Part shown: positions 54,077 through 62,373 of the stretch, piece after piece
Layout: each line of letters begins with the position of its first letter
Position numbering within the stretch: position 1 is the first letter of the stretch
Origin: Bradyrhizobium sp. OK095
GTDB lineage: Bacteria > Pseudomonadota > Alphaproteobacteria > Rhizobiales > Xanthobacteraceae
Assembly (NCBI RefSeq): GCF_900109945.1
Contig: NZ_FOBX01000001.1
Span: forward strand, 620,001 to 684,000
Reading direction: 5' to 3'
DNA: 64,000 nucleotides
The notes under the pieces: generated by a model
Told to the model about the DNA's origin: nothing
The model's input: the letters and a program-made list of their open reading frames with translations, nothing else
Databases searched by the model: none
Position numbers and translations under genes: made by a program

Positions 54077-54703
54077 ATGCTCGACTTCGCCCTGTCCGCC
54101 TTCGTCACGCTGCTGCTGGTGGTCGATCCCGTCGGCCTCGCGCCGGCCTTTCTGGCCGCGACCGGGGGCATGCCCGACACAATCAAGCGGACGGTCGCGC
54201 TGCGTGCGCCGCTGATCGCGGCCTCGATCCTGATCGTGATCGCGCTGGCCGGAAACTGGCTGCTGCGCCAGCTCGGGATCGGCATCCCCGCCTTCCAGAT
54301 CGCCGGCGGGCTGCTGCTGTTCGGCGTCTCCTACCAGATGATTTTTGGTGACCGTCCGCATCGTGAGGCCCGGGAGGCCGACAAGGCGACCTCGGAGCAT
54401 GCCTCCGATGTCGCCGTGTTTCCGCTGGCGATCCCCATGATGGCCGGGCCCGGCGCGATCGCGACCACGCTGCTGCTCTCGGGCGGTGCTGGCTACGGGG
54501 CCAGGCTTGCCATCATCATCGCGATCGTCGTCGCGGTCTGCTTGCTCTGTATGCTCTGCTTCGTCTCAGCCCACCTGATCGCGCGGACGCTGGGGCGCAC
54601 CGGAAATGCGGTGCTGTCACGCGTCCTCGGCATGCTGCTCGCGGCCTATTCGGTGCAGTTCGTGATCAACGGGATTGTGGCCGTCCGGGCGAGCTTTTCG
54701 TAA
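54077..54703 (+). CDS. MarC family integral membrane protein
   Basis: A 208-residue protein with six predicted transmembrane helices. V-D-P-V-G-L-A-P-A-F near the start and P-L-A-I-P-M-M-A-G-P-G-A-I in the middle are MarC hallmarks. It may be a small-molecule transporter; the ligand of the family is unknown. Despite the name, MarC is not shown to give antibiotic resistance. The start codon is 77 bases downstream of an earlier possible in-frame frame start. Confidence 0.9.
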   Translation: MLDFALSAFVTLLLVVDPVGLAPAFLAATGGMPDTIKRTVALRAPLIAASILIVIALAGNWLLRQLGIGIPAFQIAGGLLLFGVSYQMIFGDRPHREAREADKATSEHASDVAVFPLAIPMMAGPGAIATTLLLSGGAGYGARLAIIIAIVVAVCLLCMLCFVSAHLIARTLGRTGNAVLSRVLGMLLAAYSVQFVINGIVAVRASFS

Positions 54704-54884
54704 GCCTGCGGCAATCTGCTAATTCATTGATTTTAGGTGATATTTCGTGGCTTGGCGGGGCCGCCGGCAAGACTGTCTCCAATCCCGGCCGCTTTCGCTT
54801 GCGCTGCCACATTGCTTTGACGTACTTCCGGTCTAACAAACGCCCATCGCCAAGAAATCGAGATGAAATCGAGATGAATTCGGG

Positions 54885-55538
54885 ATGTCGGTGACAGCGG
54901 ACGAGCTCGCCAAGAGACAGGCCATCATCGACGCCTGCCGCCGCATGAATGCGCTCGGCATCAACCAGGGCACCTCGGGCAATATCAGCGTCCGGCATGG
55001 GGACGGCCTGCTGGTTACGCCGACCAGCGTGCCCTATGAGGCCATGACGCCCGACCAAATCGTCTTCATGGCGATGGACGGCTCGCATGCGCCCCATCAG
55101 AAACCGTCCAGCGAGTGGCGCTTCCATCTGGACATCCTGAAGGCGCGCGATGACGTCAACGCCGTCGTCCATGCCCATCCGACCTATTGCACCATCCTGG
55201 CGATCATGGGCCTGGATATCCCGCCCGTGCACTACATGATCGCGGCAGCCGGCGGCGACAGCATCCGCTGCGCGCCCTATGCCACCTTCGGCACGGCGGA
55301 GCTGTCCGAGCACGCGTTGCGCGCGCTGGTCGGGCGGCATGCCTGCCTGCTTGACCATCACGGCATGATCGCGATCGGCAAGACGCTGGACAAGGCGATG
55401 TGGCTCGCCGTCGAGGTCGAGACGCTGGCGCGGCAGTATCACGGCTGCCTCCAGATCGGGACACCGCCGCTGCTCTCGAGCGCCGAGATCGAACGGGTCC
55501 GCCAGCGCATGGCCGGCTACGGCATGTCGGAAGGGTAG
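54885..55538 (+). CDS. Class II aldolase (L-fuculose phosphate aldolase-like)
   Basis: A 217-residue enzyme with zinc ligands H96 and H98 (V-H-A-H-P), H159 (D-H-H-G) and the catalytic E77 in S-S-E-W-R-F-H. It would cleave a phosphorylated ketose such as L-fuculose 1-phosphate. It starts 181 bases after marC and is followed 12 bases on by the ClC gene. The true sugar substrate is unknown. Confidence 0.9.
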   Translation: MSVTADELAKRQAIIDACRRMNALGINQGTSGNISVRHGDGLLVTPTSVPYEAMTPDQIVFMAMDGSHAPHQKPSSEWRFHLDILKARDDVNAVVHAHPTYCTILAIMGLDIPPVHYMIAAAGGDSIRCAPYATFGTAELSEHALRALVGRHACLLDHHGMIAIGKTLDKAMWLAVEVETLARQYHGCLQIGTPPLLSSAEIERVRQRMAGYGMSEG

Positions 55539-55550
55539 GGCGGGTAAACG

Positions 55551-57338
55551 GTGTTCGTGCGGATCAGACATATCACCGATCGCAAGGGATCGAACCGCGT
55601 CATGGTTCGGCTGCGCGCGCTGTTGCGCAGCAACGAGTTCTACCTGATCCCGCTCGCGCTCGTGATCGGCACGCTTGCCGGCGCCATCGTGACGCTGATG
55701 GCCGAGATCGCACAGATTGCCCATATGGTCATCTACGGCATTCCCATCGATGTCCGCCTCTCCGCCAACACACGCGTCAGTCCCTGGGCGGCGCTGCTCG
55801 CGCCCGCGCTCGGCGGTCTCGCGCTCGGCATCATGGAATGGTGGCGGCGGCGGCTGAAGATCTCGAACGCGGTCGACCCGATCGAGGCCAATGCCCTGCG
55901 CGGCGGCAATCTGTCGATGCGCGACAGCGTGGTGGTGTCGAGCCAGACGCTGATCTCGAACGGCTGCGGCGCCTCGGTCGGCCTCGAGGCCGGCTATACC
56001 CAGATCGGTTCCGGTATCGCCTCGCTGTTCGGCAAGTTCTTCAATCTGCGCCGCAACGATTTGCGCCTGATCGTCGGCTGCGGCGCCGCTGCCGCGATCG
56101 CAGCAGCATTCGGCGCGCCCATTACCGGCGCCTTCTACGCCTGCGAATTGATCGTCGGCGTCTATTCGGTCGGCAGCGCCGCGCCGATCCTGGCGGCGTC
56201 GCTCGCCGGCGCCCTGACGGCGCAATGGCTCGGCGGCGCGCCGTATTCTCTGGAGATACCGAAAGTCAGCGCCGTCGGCGTCGAGCAATATCTGGCGCTG
56301 ATCGGGCTCGCGCTCGTCACCAGCGGCGTCGGCATCGCGGTGATGCGTTCATCCTCGATGTTCGAGCGCCTGTTCAAATGGCTGCCGGTCTGGCTGCGCC
56401 CGGTGATCGGCGGCCTCATCGTCGGCGGCTTTGCCATCGTCACGCCGCAGGTGCTCGCGGCCGGCCACGGCGCCATGGTGCTCGATCTCTTTCACGACAT
56501 GACGATCGGCCTGATCGCGATCATCATTGCCTTGAAGGTGACGGCCTGCCTGATCTCGCTAGCTTCAGGTTTCCGTGGCGGCCTTTTCTTCGCCTCGCTG
56601 TTCGTCGGCAGCCTGATCGGAAAGTTCTTCTCCGCGGTGCTGCTGCTGATCAGCCCGGAATTCGTGATCGATCCGCTGGTGGCGATGCTGACGGGCATGG
56701 CGACGCTCGGCGTTGCGATCGTCGGCGGCCCGTTGACCATGTCGTTTCTCGTGCTTGAGATGACCCGCAATGTCGATGTCACCGCCGTGGTGCTCGCCGG
56801 CTGCATCGTCACCTCGATCTGCGTCCGCTTCATGTTCGGCCACTCCTTCTCGACCTGGCGCCTGCATCTGCGCGGCGAGACCATCCGCAGCGCCAACGAC
56901 GTCGGCTGGCTGCGTAACCTGACCGTTGAGCGGCTGATGCGCTCCGATGTCGGCAAGGTGCCGTCGACGACGACGATCGCCGCAGTGCGCCGCGAATTCG
57001 CGCTGGGATCGCGGCCGGGCGTCGTCATCGTCAACAATGCCGACGAGTATGTCGGCCTCGTCCTGCTCCCCGACCTGTTCTCCGGCGATCTCGACACCAT
57101 CGCCGACGACATCCAGGTGATCGAGCTCGCGCGCCTGACCGAGATCGTGCTGATCCCGGAGATGAACGTGAAGTCGGCGATGGCAGTGTTTGACGAGGCC
57201 GAAGCCGAAATGCTGGCGGTGGTCGATTCCACCGACAGCCGCAAGGTCGTCGGCTTCCTCACCGAGACCTTCGCCCGCCGCCGCTATGTCGAAGAGATCG
57301 ACAAGGCGACGCGCGGGGTGTTGGGGGCGTTGACGTAG
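55551..57338 (+). CDS. ClC-type chloride channel or proton/chloride exchanger with CBS domains
   Basis: A protein of about 595 residues. The membrane domain (about 30-440) has S-N-G-C-G-A-S-V-G-L-E-A-G, with the gating Glu in G-L-E-A-G, and G-A-P-I-T-G-A. Two CBS-like modules follow (about 460-585). The start is GTG at 55551, though ATG at 55602 is possible. It follows the aldolase by 12 bases. It likely moves chloride across the inner membrane. Confidence 0.9.
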   Translation: MFVRIRHITDRKGSNRVMVRLRALLRSNEFYLIPLALVIGTLAGAIVTLMAEIAQIAHMVIYGIPIDVRLSANTRVSPWAALLAPALGGLALGIMEWWRRRLKISNAVDPIEANALRGGNLSMRDSVVVSSQTLISNGCGASVGLEAGYTQIGSGIASLFGKFFNLRRNDLRLIVGCGAAAAIAAAFGAPITGAFYACELIVGVYSVGSAAPILAASLAGALTAQWLGGAPYSLEIPKVSAVGVEQYLALIGLALVTSGVGIAVMRSSSMFERLFKWLPVWLRPVIGGLIVGGFAIVTPQVLAAGHGAMVLDLFHDMTIGLIAIIIALKVTACLISLASGFRGGLFFASLFVGSLIGKFFSAVLLLISPEFVIDPLVAMLTGMATLGVAIVGGPLTMSFLVLEMTRNVDVTAVVLAGCIVTSICVRFMFGHSFSTWRLHLRGETIRSANDVGWLRNLTVERLMRSDVGKVPSTTTIAAVRREFALGSRPGVVIVNNADEYVGLVLLPDLFSGDLDTIADDIQVIELARLTEIVLIPEMNVKSAMAVFDEAEAEMLAVVDSTDSRKVVGFLTETFARRRYVEEIDKATRGVLGALT

Positions 57339-57348
57339 GCTTCGGCCG

Positions 57349-57603
57349 TCAGCCCGGTTGAGACGGAGCCGCGACGACGCAGGCCACGATCCGGCGGACC
57401 AGCGGCAGCATTATCAGCAGCGTAGGAAAGGCCACGAGCCATGACAGCGCCCAGGCGCCCGGCCAGGTCGCCAGGAACGCCGGCGTTGCGCCGAGGCTCC
57501 GAAGCGTGGAAATGACCGACACCACGGCCGTCATGAGGATGGACAGCACGAATGGCATCACGATCGGCGCATAGCGCGCCGGCAGTTTGCGAACCGCAAT
57601 CAT
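57349..57603 (-). CDS. DUF2798-family membrane protein
   Basis: An 84-residue protein with two transmembrane helices. It begins M-I-A-V-R-K-L-P-A-R-Y-A-P-I-V-M-P-F, the family hallmark. Function is unknown. It is tail-to-tail with the ClC gene. Confidence 0.8.
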   Translation of the reverse strand: MIAVRKLPARYAPIVMPFVLSILMTAVVSVISTLRSLGATPAFLATWPGAWALSWLVAFPTLLIMLPLVRRIVACVVAAPSQPG

Positions 57604-57895
57604 CTGATTTCTCTTGAGGAAAAGGACGCGTCAGTCACGGTGAACCTTGCAAAACGGCATCGATCCCGACGGCGTCGGTTGATGCGTTGGTTCACGTAAA
57701 ACGCTTACGGCGACCGCAAAACGGCGCGGCTGTTCATTATCCGCTCAGGTTGAATGGAGCAAGCTGGATCAGCTCGTTCGGTTTACAATCGCTCAAGGCG
57801 TGGCAGATTGCCGCGATCATGAAACCATTTCAGTGGTTTGCGCATTACATATTGTTTGCATATCTCTTTTTGGGCGAGAACAGAGGAAGGTCGAA

Positions 57896-58318
57896 ATGAG
57901 TGTTGGACCAATGATTTCCGCAGTCAGCCGCAACACGCTGGTGGCCGCGTTCGCAAGCCTCGCCCTGGTCGCGGCGTCCGCATCGCCGTCTGCCGCGGCT
58001 TCGTCCGGGACGCCCGCCAAGGCGTCCGTGGCTGGCCAGGCTACATCCGGCGCCACTGACTTCAGCGCCGCCAAACGCCGCTATTATCGCCGCGGACCGA
58101 ACGGCGCAGCCCTGGCCATCATGGGCGCGGCGACCGGCCTCGCCATCGGCGCCATCGCTGAAAGCCGGCGCCGCGACTATTACGAGAACCAATACTACTA
58201 TGATCGTGGTTCGGGCTATTATGGTGGCAACGGGTATTACGGCGGCGGCTACCGGCAGCCCTATTACGGCGGCGGAGGCTATCGCGATCCGCGCGTCTAC
58301 GGTGACCCGCGCTATTGA
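57896..58318 (+). CDS. Secreted Gly/Tyr-rich protein
   Basis: A 140-residue protein with a signal peptide (about 1-34). A single hydrophobic stretch, L-A-I-M-G-A-A-T-G-L-A-I-G-A-I-A, is followed by a Tyr/Gly-rich tail with Y-Y-G-G repeats. Such tails are typical of low-complexity surface or envelope proteins in rhizobia. GAGGAAGG precedes the ATG. No function is assigned. Confidence 0.75.
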   Translation: MSVGPMISAVSRNTLVAAFASLALVAASASPSAAASSGTPAKASVAGQATSGATDFSAAKRRYYRRGPNGAALAIMGAATGLAIGAIAESRRRDYYENQYYYDRGSGYYGGNGYYGGGYRQPYYGGGGYRDPRVYGDPRY

Positions 58319-58325
58319 TGAGTTG

Positions 58326-58365
58326 CCGTAGCCCGGATGGAGCGAAGCGTAATCCGGGCCACGGG
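58326..58365. repeat. Dispersed repeat, family D
   Basis: GTAGCCCGGATGGAGCGAAG and GCGTAATCCGGGCCACGGG form a short imperfect palindrome (CCCGGAT against ATCCGGG). This type is common between genes in many bacteria; one copy is seen here. Confidence 0.6.
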
Positions 58366-58499
58366 TCCCGCTTTGCCCGACGGGCAAAACACCCGCGAGG
58401 CCGTCAATCCGCCCGCTCAAAAATATTCCACTTTACCGAAATTCTGATTTGTCGTATGTGTCGCCCATCCCGGCTTGATCTTGAGGGGCGATCTCGTGT

Positions 58500-59045
58500 C
58501 GTGACTATCGAGAGCCGGGTTGCGGTGGACGCGGCAGCGTTCGGGTGCGAGAGGCGTGGGCAGGGCGGATTGCTCTCCGTGAGCCCGGGGCTTCGCGCCG
58601 ACGAGCGGCGCTGCCAGGCTTCGTCTCGTCTGTAAGTTTCCGGCTCCGTCGACAGGGCTGGGAAAACTGCGGCGAAAAGGCGGGCCGTGCGTACGGCAAA
58701 ACCGTGTGGTCCTGGCCGTCGTTGCTACGGTCAAGCCTTCGTGGATGCGGCATTCGCGTCAACCGGCGCGATGCCGGTGAATTCCACGGGGGGAGGGAGG
58801 CCAAAACGAACTCGGCTCCCGGGAGAGCACGGCATAAGCCGTCCAACCACTGCGCAGGGAAGGCCGTGTGTTGGGCTTCACCTGTATGCTGCTGTGCGGT
58901 TTCCTTCACTAAATTCGCACAGTAGACCGCGGGTGCCGCCGGCACCCGGCCTTCCCTGCGCCCTCTTGGCTTGAGAGGGGCGAGAGATGAAGCAAAGCTC
59001 GGGCGAATTGCGCCGCGAGGACGCGAAGGCGTGTCTGCGAGTTTA
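58500..59045. ncRNA. Structured non-coding element, likely a dispersed repeat
   Basis: About 540 bases with no supported gene but many inverted pairs. GCGCAGGGAAGGCCG at 58852-58866 is exactly matched by its complement at 58947-58961, and an inner GGGTGCC-GCC-GGCACCC hairpin sits at 58931-58947. It resembles a dispersed element I recall from Bradyrhizobium genomes. Whether it is transcribed as an RNA is not known from sequence. Confidence 0.45.
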
Positions 59046-59081
59046 ATGTGCGAATTGGAAGAGCGAGGCTGCTGCCTCATA

Positions 59082-59262
59082 CTCCGTCATTGCAAGCGCA
59101 GCGAGGCAATCCAGAATCCCTCCGCGGAAAGATTCTGGATTGCTTCGTCGCAAGGGCTCCTCGCAATGACAGCGCGGAGAGAACGAGCGTCACATCCGCT
59201 CTCGTGCCCCGGACGCAGGGCAGCAACGTTTGCGCGCTGCAGCGCGTCCGGGACACGCGCGG
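59082..59262. repeat. Composite dispersed repeat B, copy 2
   Basis: The block starts CCGTCATTGCAAGCGCAGCG, passes through TCCGCGGAAAGATTCTGGAT and TCGCAATGACAGCG, and ends GTGCCCCGGACGCAGGGCAG ... CAGCGCGTCCGGGACACG. It matches 14640-14905 in content and order but has a shorter second block. Confidence 0.8.
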
Positions 59263-59296
59263 GGTGTCGAAGCAGTTGCGCTCTATAACTGCGACA

Positions 59297-59515
59297 TCAC
59301 CGTCCCGCGGGTGCCGACATCGCACCGTTGGCGTAGCGCGACCAGTCGGGCGTGGTCGGCTGCGACGGCCAGACCGCGGCGTTGGAATCGCGCACCGACT
59401 GGGTGATCGGCGCAGGCGGTGCCTTGCGGGTGTGGTGGCGGTCGCTTGCCGCGGCGGTCTGGATGGTCGCGGCGGCGATCAAGGTGGCGCCGAGAATGAC
59501 AAAAATCTTTTGCAT
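59297..59515 (-). CDS. Small secreted protein of unknown function
   Basis: A 72-residue protein with a signal peptide (about 1-23). The mature part is polar, with His pair H-H-T-R-K and Pro/Trp-rich sequence. The start ATG follows a GGGAGAAAC site. No family is recognised. Confidence 0.6.
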   Translation of the reverse strand: MQKIFVILGATLIAAATIQTAAASDRHHTRKAPPAPITQSVRDSNAAVWPSQPTTPDWSRYANGAMSAPAGR

Positions 59516-59758
59516 CGCTGTTTCTCCCGTGACGACACTTCGGCTGTGAGACATGTTGTCGTCGTTGCGGCAGACATGGCGATGTGGCCTGCCGAATATC
59601 AGCAGCGCTGGCTTCACGATCGGAAGCGCGGCCATCACGTTGGAGCGAGCAAATTTTTTGGTCCCGGCTAAATATTCGGCAGCCGCCCCTGTGGCCCCGA
59701 TGGACTTGCCCGCCGCAATCCGGTTCAATGGGGCGAATTGGGGTTCAAGGCGACAACG

Positions 59759-60037
59759 ATGTCGAAATATCTGCTGGTTCTTCTCCTGATCGCCTCGCCG
59801 GCGGCTGCGCAGGTCAAGCCGACTGCGAAGAGTTCGGCGGCGCATCCGGACCCCTGCGCCCCGATCGGACGGACCGCGGACGGCAAGCTGGTCTATTCCA
59901 TGAAGTGCGAGAACCTGCCGGCGCCGCCCGCGCCGCCGCCGCAGGCGGAACTGAAGGAAGCACCCGCACCGGCCGCCGAGGCGGAGCCGGAAGCGCGGCG
60001 GAGCGGCATTTTCGGCTGGTCCTACGACCGCAGGTGA
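59759..60037 (+). CDS. Small secreted Pro/Ala-rich protein
   Basis: A 92-residue protein with a signal peptide (about 1-17, ending A-A-A-Q). Two cysteines (C33 and C50) lie before a Pro/Ala/Glu tail that ends G-W-S-Y-D-R-R. AAGGCGACAACG lies before the ATG. Function unknown. Confidence 0.6.
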   Translation: MSKYLLVLLLIASPAAAQVKPTAKSSAAHPDPCAPIGRTADGKLVYSMKCENLPAPPAPPPQAELKEAPAPAAEAEPEARRSGIFGWSYDRR

Positions 60038-60127
60038 CGGCTCGCGCCCCTTGCGCGATCCTGTCTGGAATGCTCTTTGCTTGAAAATTCCACGGGGGGC
60101 CTTTCGCCCTCGATCCAGAGAGATGAG

Positions 60128-60541
60128 ATGAGCAAACTCGTTATCCGCGCCGGCGATTTCACCTTCGATGCCCGCTTCGAGGAGCAGGCGGCGCCCAAGA
60201 CCGTCGCAGCGTTCCGTAAGGCGCTGCCGTTCGAAAGCCACATCATCCACGTGCGCTGGAGCGGCGAAGCGGTCTGGATGCCGCTCGGCGATCTCGATTT
60301 CGGCGTCGGCTACGAGAACCACACCAGCTATCCCGCGCCCGGCCAGATCATCCTCTATCCCGGCGGCATTAGCGAGACCGAGATCCTGATGGCCTATGGT
60401 GGCGTGAGCTTCGCCAGCAAGATGGGCCAGCTCGCCGGCAACCACTTCATCACCGTGACCTCGGGCCTGGAGAATCTCGCGACCCTCGGCAAGAGCGTGC
60501 TGTGGAAGGGCGCTCTCCCGATCCGCTTCGAGGAAGTCTGA
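60128..60541 (+). CDS. DUF3830 family protein of the ureide cluster
   Basis: A 137-residue cytoplasmic protein of a cyclophilin-like small beta-barrel type (K-T-V-A-A-F-R-K-A-L-P, then D-L-D-F-G-V-G-Y-E-N and Y-P-A-P-G-Q-I-I-L-Y-P-G-G). Members sit beside purine or pyrimidine catabolic genes. It is one base upstream of the allantoinase start, so it is translationally coupled. Its reaction is not known. Confidence 0.8.
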   Translation: MSKLVIRAGDFTFDARFEEQAAPKTVAAFRKALPFESHIIHVRWSGEAVWMPLGDLDFGVGYENHTSYPAPGQIILYPGGISETEILMAYGGVSFASKMGQLAGNHFITVTSGLENLATLGKSVLWKGALPIRFEEV

Positions 60542-60542
60542 G

Positions 60543-61478
60543 TTGCCAGACGCCCGCTACCCGCGCGATCTCCGCGGTTACGGCCGTAACCCGCCGCATC
60601 CGCACTGGCCTGGCAACGCGCAGGTCGCGGTGCAGTTCGTCGTCAATTTCGAGGAGGGCGGCGAGAACAACATTTTGCACGGCGATCGCGCCTCCGAAGC
60701 GTTCCTGTCCGACGTGCTCGGCGCGCAGCCGTGGCCGGGCCAGCGCCACGCCAATATCGAATCGATGTTCGAATATGGCTCGCGTGCCGGCTTCTGGCGG
60801 CTGTGGCGGATGTTCAGCGAGCGGAAGTGGCCAACGACCGTGTTCGGCGTTGCCACCGCGCTGAAGCGCAACCCGGAAATCGTCACTGCGATGAAGGAGT
60901 CGGGCTGGGATATCGCGAGCCACAGCCTGAAATGGATCGAGCACAAGGACATGACCGAAGCGCAGGAGCGCGCCGAAATCGCCGAGTCCATTCGCGTCCA
61001 TACCGAGGCCACGGGATCGCGGCCGCTCGGCTGGTACACCGGGCGCTCTTCGATCAACACCAACCGTCTGCTGATGGAGGAGGGCGGCTTCCTCTATCTC
61101 TGCGATTCCTATGCCGACGATCTGCCCTATTGGGTCAAGGGCGCGAGCGGCAAGCAGCTCGTCATTCCCTACACGCTCGATGCCAACGACATGCGCTTCA
61201 TCAATCCGCAGGGTTTTGCCGAAGGTGAGCAATTTTTCACTTATCTGAAAGACGCCTTCGACGTGCTCTATGCCGAAGGCGAGACCGCGCCGAAGATGAT
61301 GTCGGTGGGGCTACACTGCCGTATCGCCGGCCGGCCCGGCCGCGCCGCGGGGCTGATCCGCTTCCTCGACTATATCGGCAAGCACGAGCGCGTCTGGGTG
61401 CCGACGCGGTTGCAGATCGCCCAGCATTGGCACGACAAGCATGCGGGTCTCGCGGCCGATGCGTTCGAGATCGGATAG
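60543..61478 (+). CDS. puuE: Allantoinase, polysaccharide-deacetylase type
   Basis: A 311-residue enzyme that opens the ring of allantoin to allantoate. It begins Y-P-R-D-L-R-G-Y-G-R-N-P-P-H-P-H-W-P-G, characteristic of PuuE, and S-H-S-L-K-W-I-E-H and H-C-R-I-A-G-R-P-G-R carry the polysaccharide-deacetylase fold residues. The start is TTG at 60543, immediately after the DUF3830 stop. It works after UraH and UraD encoded by the next gene. Confidence 0.94.
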   Translation: MPDARYPRDLRGYGRNPPHPHWPGNAQVAVQFVVNFEEGGENNILHGDRASEAFLSDVLGAQPWPGQRHANIESMFEYGSRAGFWRLWRMFSERKWPTTVFGVATALKRNPEIVTAMKESGWDIASHSLKWIEHKDMTEAQERAEIAESIRVHTEATGSRPLGWYTGRSSINTNRLLMEEGGFLYLCDSYADDLPYWVKGASGKQLVIPYTLDANDMRFINPQGFAEGEQFFTYLKDAFDVLYAEGETAPKMMSVGLHCRIAGRPGRAAGLIRFLDYIGKHERVWVPTRLQIAQHWHDKHAGLAADAFEIG

Positions 61479-61485
61479 AGCCACG

Positions 61486-62373
61486 ATGTCACAGATTTCG
61501 CTCGCCGACCTCAACGCTGCAAGCAAGGCCGATTTCGTCGCCGCTCTTGCCAATGTCGTCGAATATTCGCCGTGGATCGCCGAGCAGATCGCGGGACAGC
61601 GGCCGTTTGCCGGCATCAATCAATTGCATGCCGCGCTGATGGCAGCGATCCAGAGTGCGGAGCCCGATGTGCAATTGGCACTGATCCGGGCGCATCCCGA
61701 TCTCGCCAACAAGACCCAGCGCGCGGCAGGCCTCACAGCGGAATCGACCGACGAGCAGAACAGCGCCGGCCTCGACCGGTTGTCGGAGGCCGAATTCGCC
61801 GCGTTCGAGCGCGTCAACAATGCGTATCGTGACAAGTTCGGCATCCCCTATATCGTCTGCGTGCGCCGTCACACCAAGGATTCCGTGCTGCGCGACTTCG
61901 AGACGCGGCTGCGCAATATCGCCAAGACCGAGACGCGGCGCGCGATCGAGGAGATTGGTCGTATCTCGGCGCTGCGGCTCGATCAGCTCGTCAGCGCTGA
62001 CGACAAACTGAAAGTGCATGGCCGGCTTTCCACGCATGTCCTGGACAATCACGCCGGCAGGCCCGCGCCGGGGATTGCGGTGGAGCTCGTCGAGCTCGCG
62101 AATCTCGGCGAGAGCCGCGTGATCGCGCGCACCGTCACCAACGCAGACGGCCGTACCGACCAGCCATTGATCGGTGGCCGTCCGCTGCCGATCGGCCGCT
62201 ACGAGCTCCGCTTCAGCGTCGCCAGGTATTACGCCGAGCGCAACGTGCCACTGTCAGATCCGCCGTTCCTCGACGAGATCCCGCTGCGTTTTGCGATCAG
62301 CGAGCCGGAGAATCATTACCACGTGCCGCTGCTGGTCACACCGTGGAGTTATTCGACCTATCGCGGCAGTTAA
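61486..62373 (+). CDS. Fused OHCU decarboxylase and 5-hydroxyisourate hydrolase
   Basis: A 295-residue two-domain enzyme. Residues 1-165 are UraD (R-A-H70-P-D-L-A with the catalytic His), and residues 178-295 are UraH (S-T-H-V-L-D-N-H-A-G-R-P-A-P-G and the C-terminal Y-R-G-S). It turns 5-hydroxyisourate into S-allantoin in two steps. Its stop codon overlaps that of the convergent permease gene. It starts seven bases after puuE. Confidence 0.95.
   Translation: MSQISLADLNAASKADFVAALANVVEYSPWIAEQIAGQRPFAGINQLHAALMAAIQSAEPDVQLALIRAHPDLANKTQRAAGLTAESTDEQNSAGLDRLSEAEFAAFERVNNAYRDKFGIPYIVCVRRHTKDSVLRDFETRLRNIAKTETRRAIEEIGRISALRLDQLVSADDKLKVHGRLSTHVLDNHAGRPAPGIAVELVELANLGESRVIARTVTNADGRTDQPLIGGRPLPIGRYELRFSVARYYAERNVPLSDPPFLDEIPLRFAISEPENHYHVPLLVTPWSYSTYRGS

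Noticed and set aside
54666..56288. 540-codon open frame antisense to the aldolase and ClC genes
   Set aside because: It spans two convincing genes on the other strand and has only mirror-frame composition.
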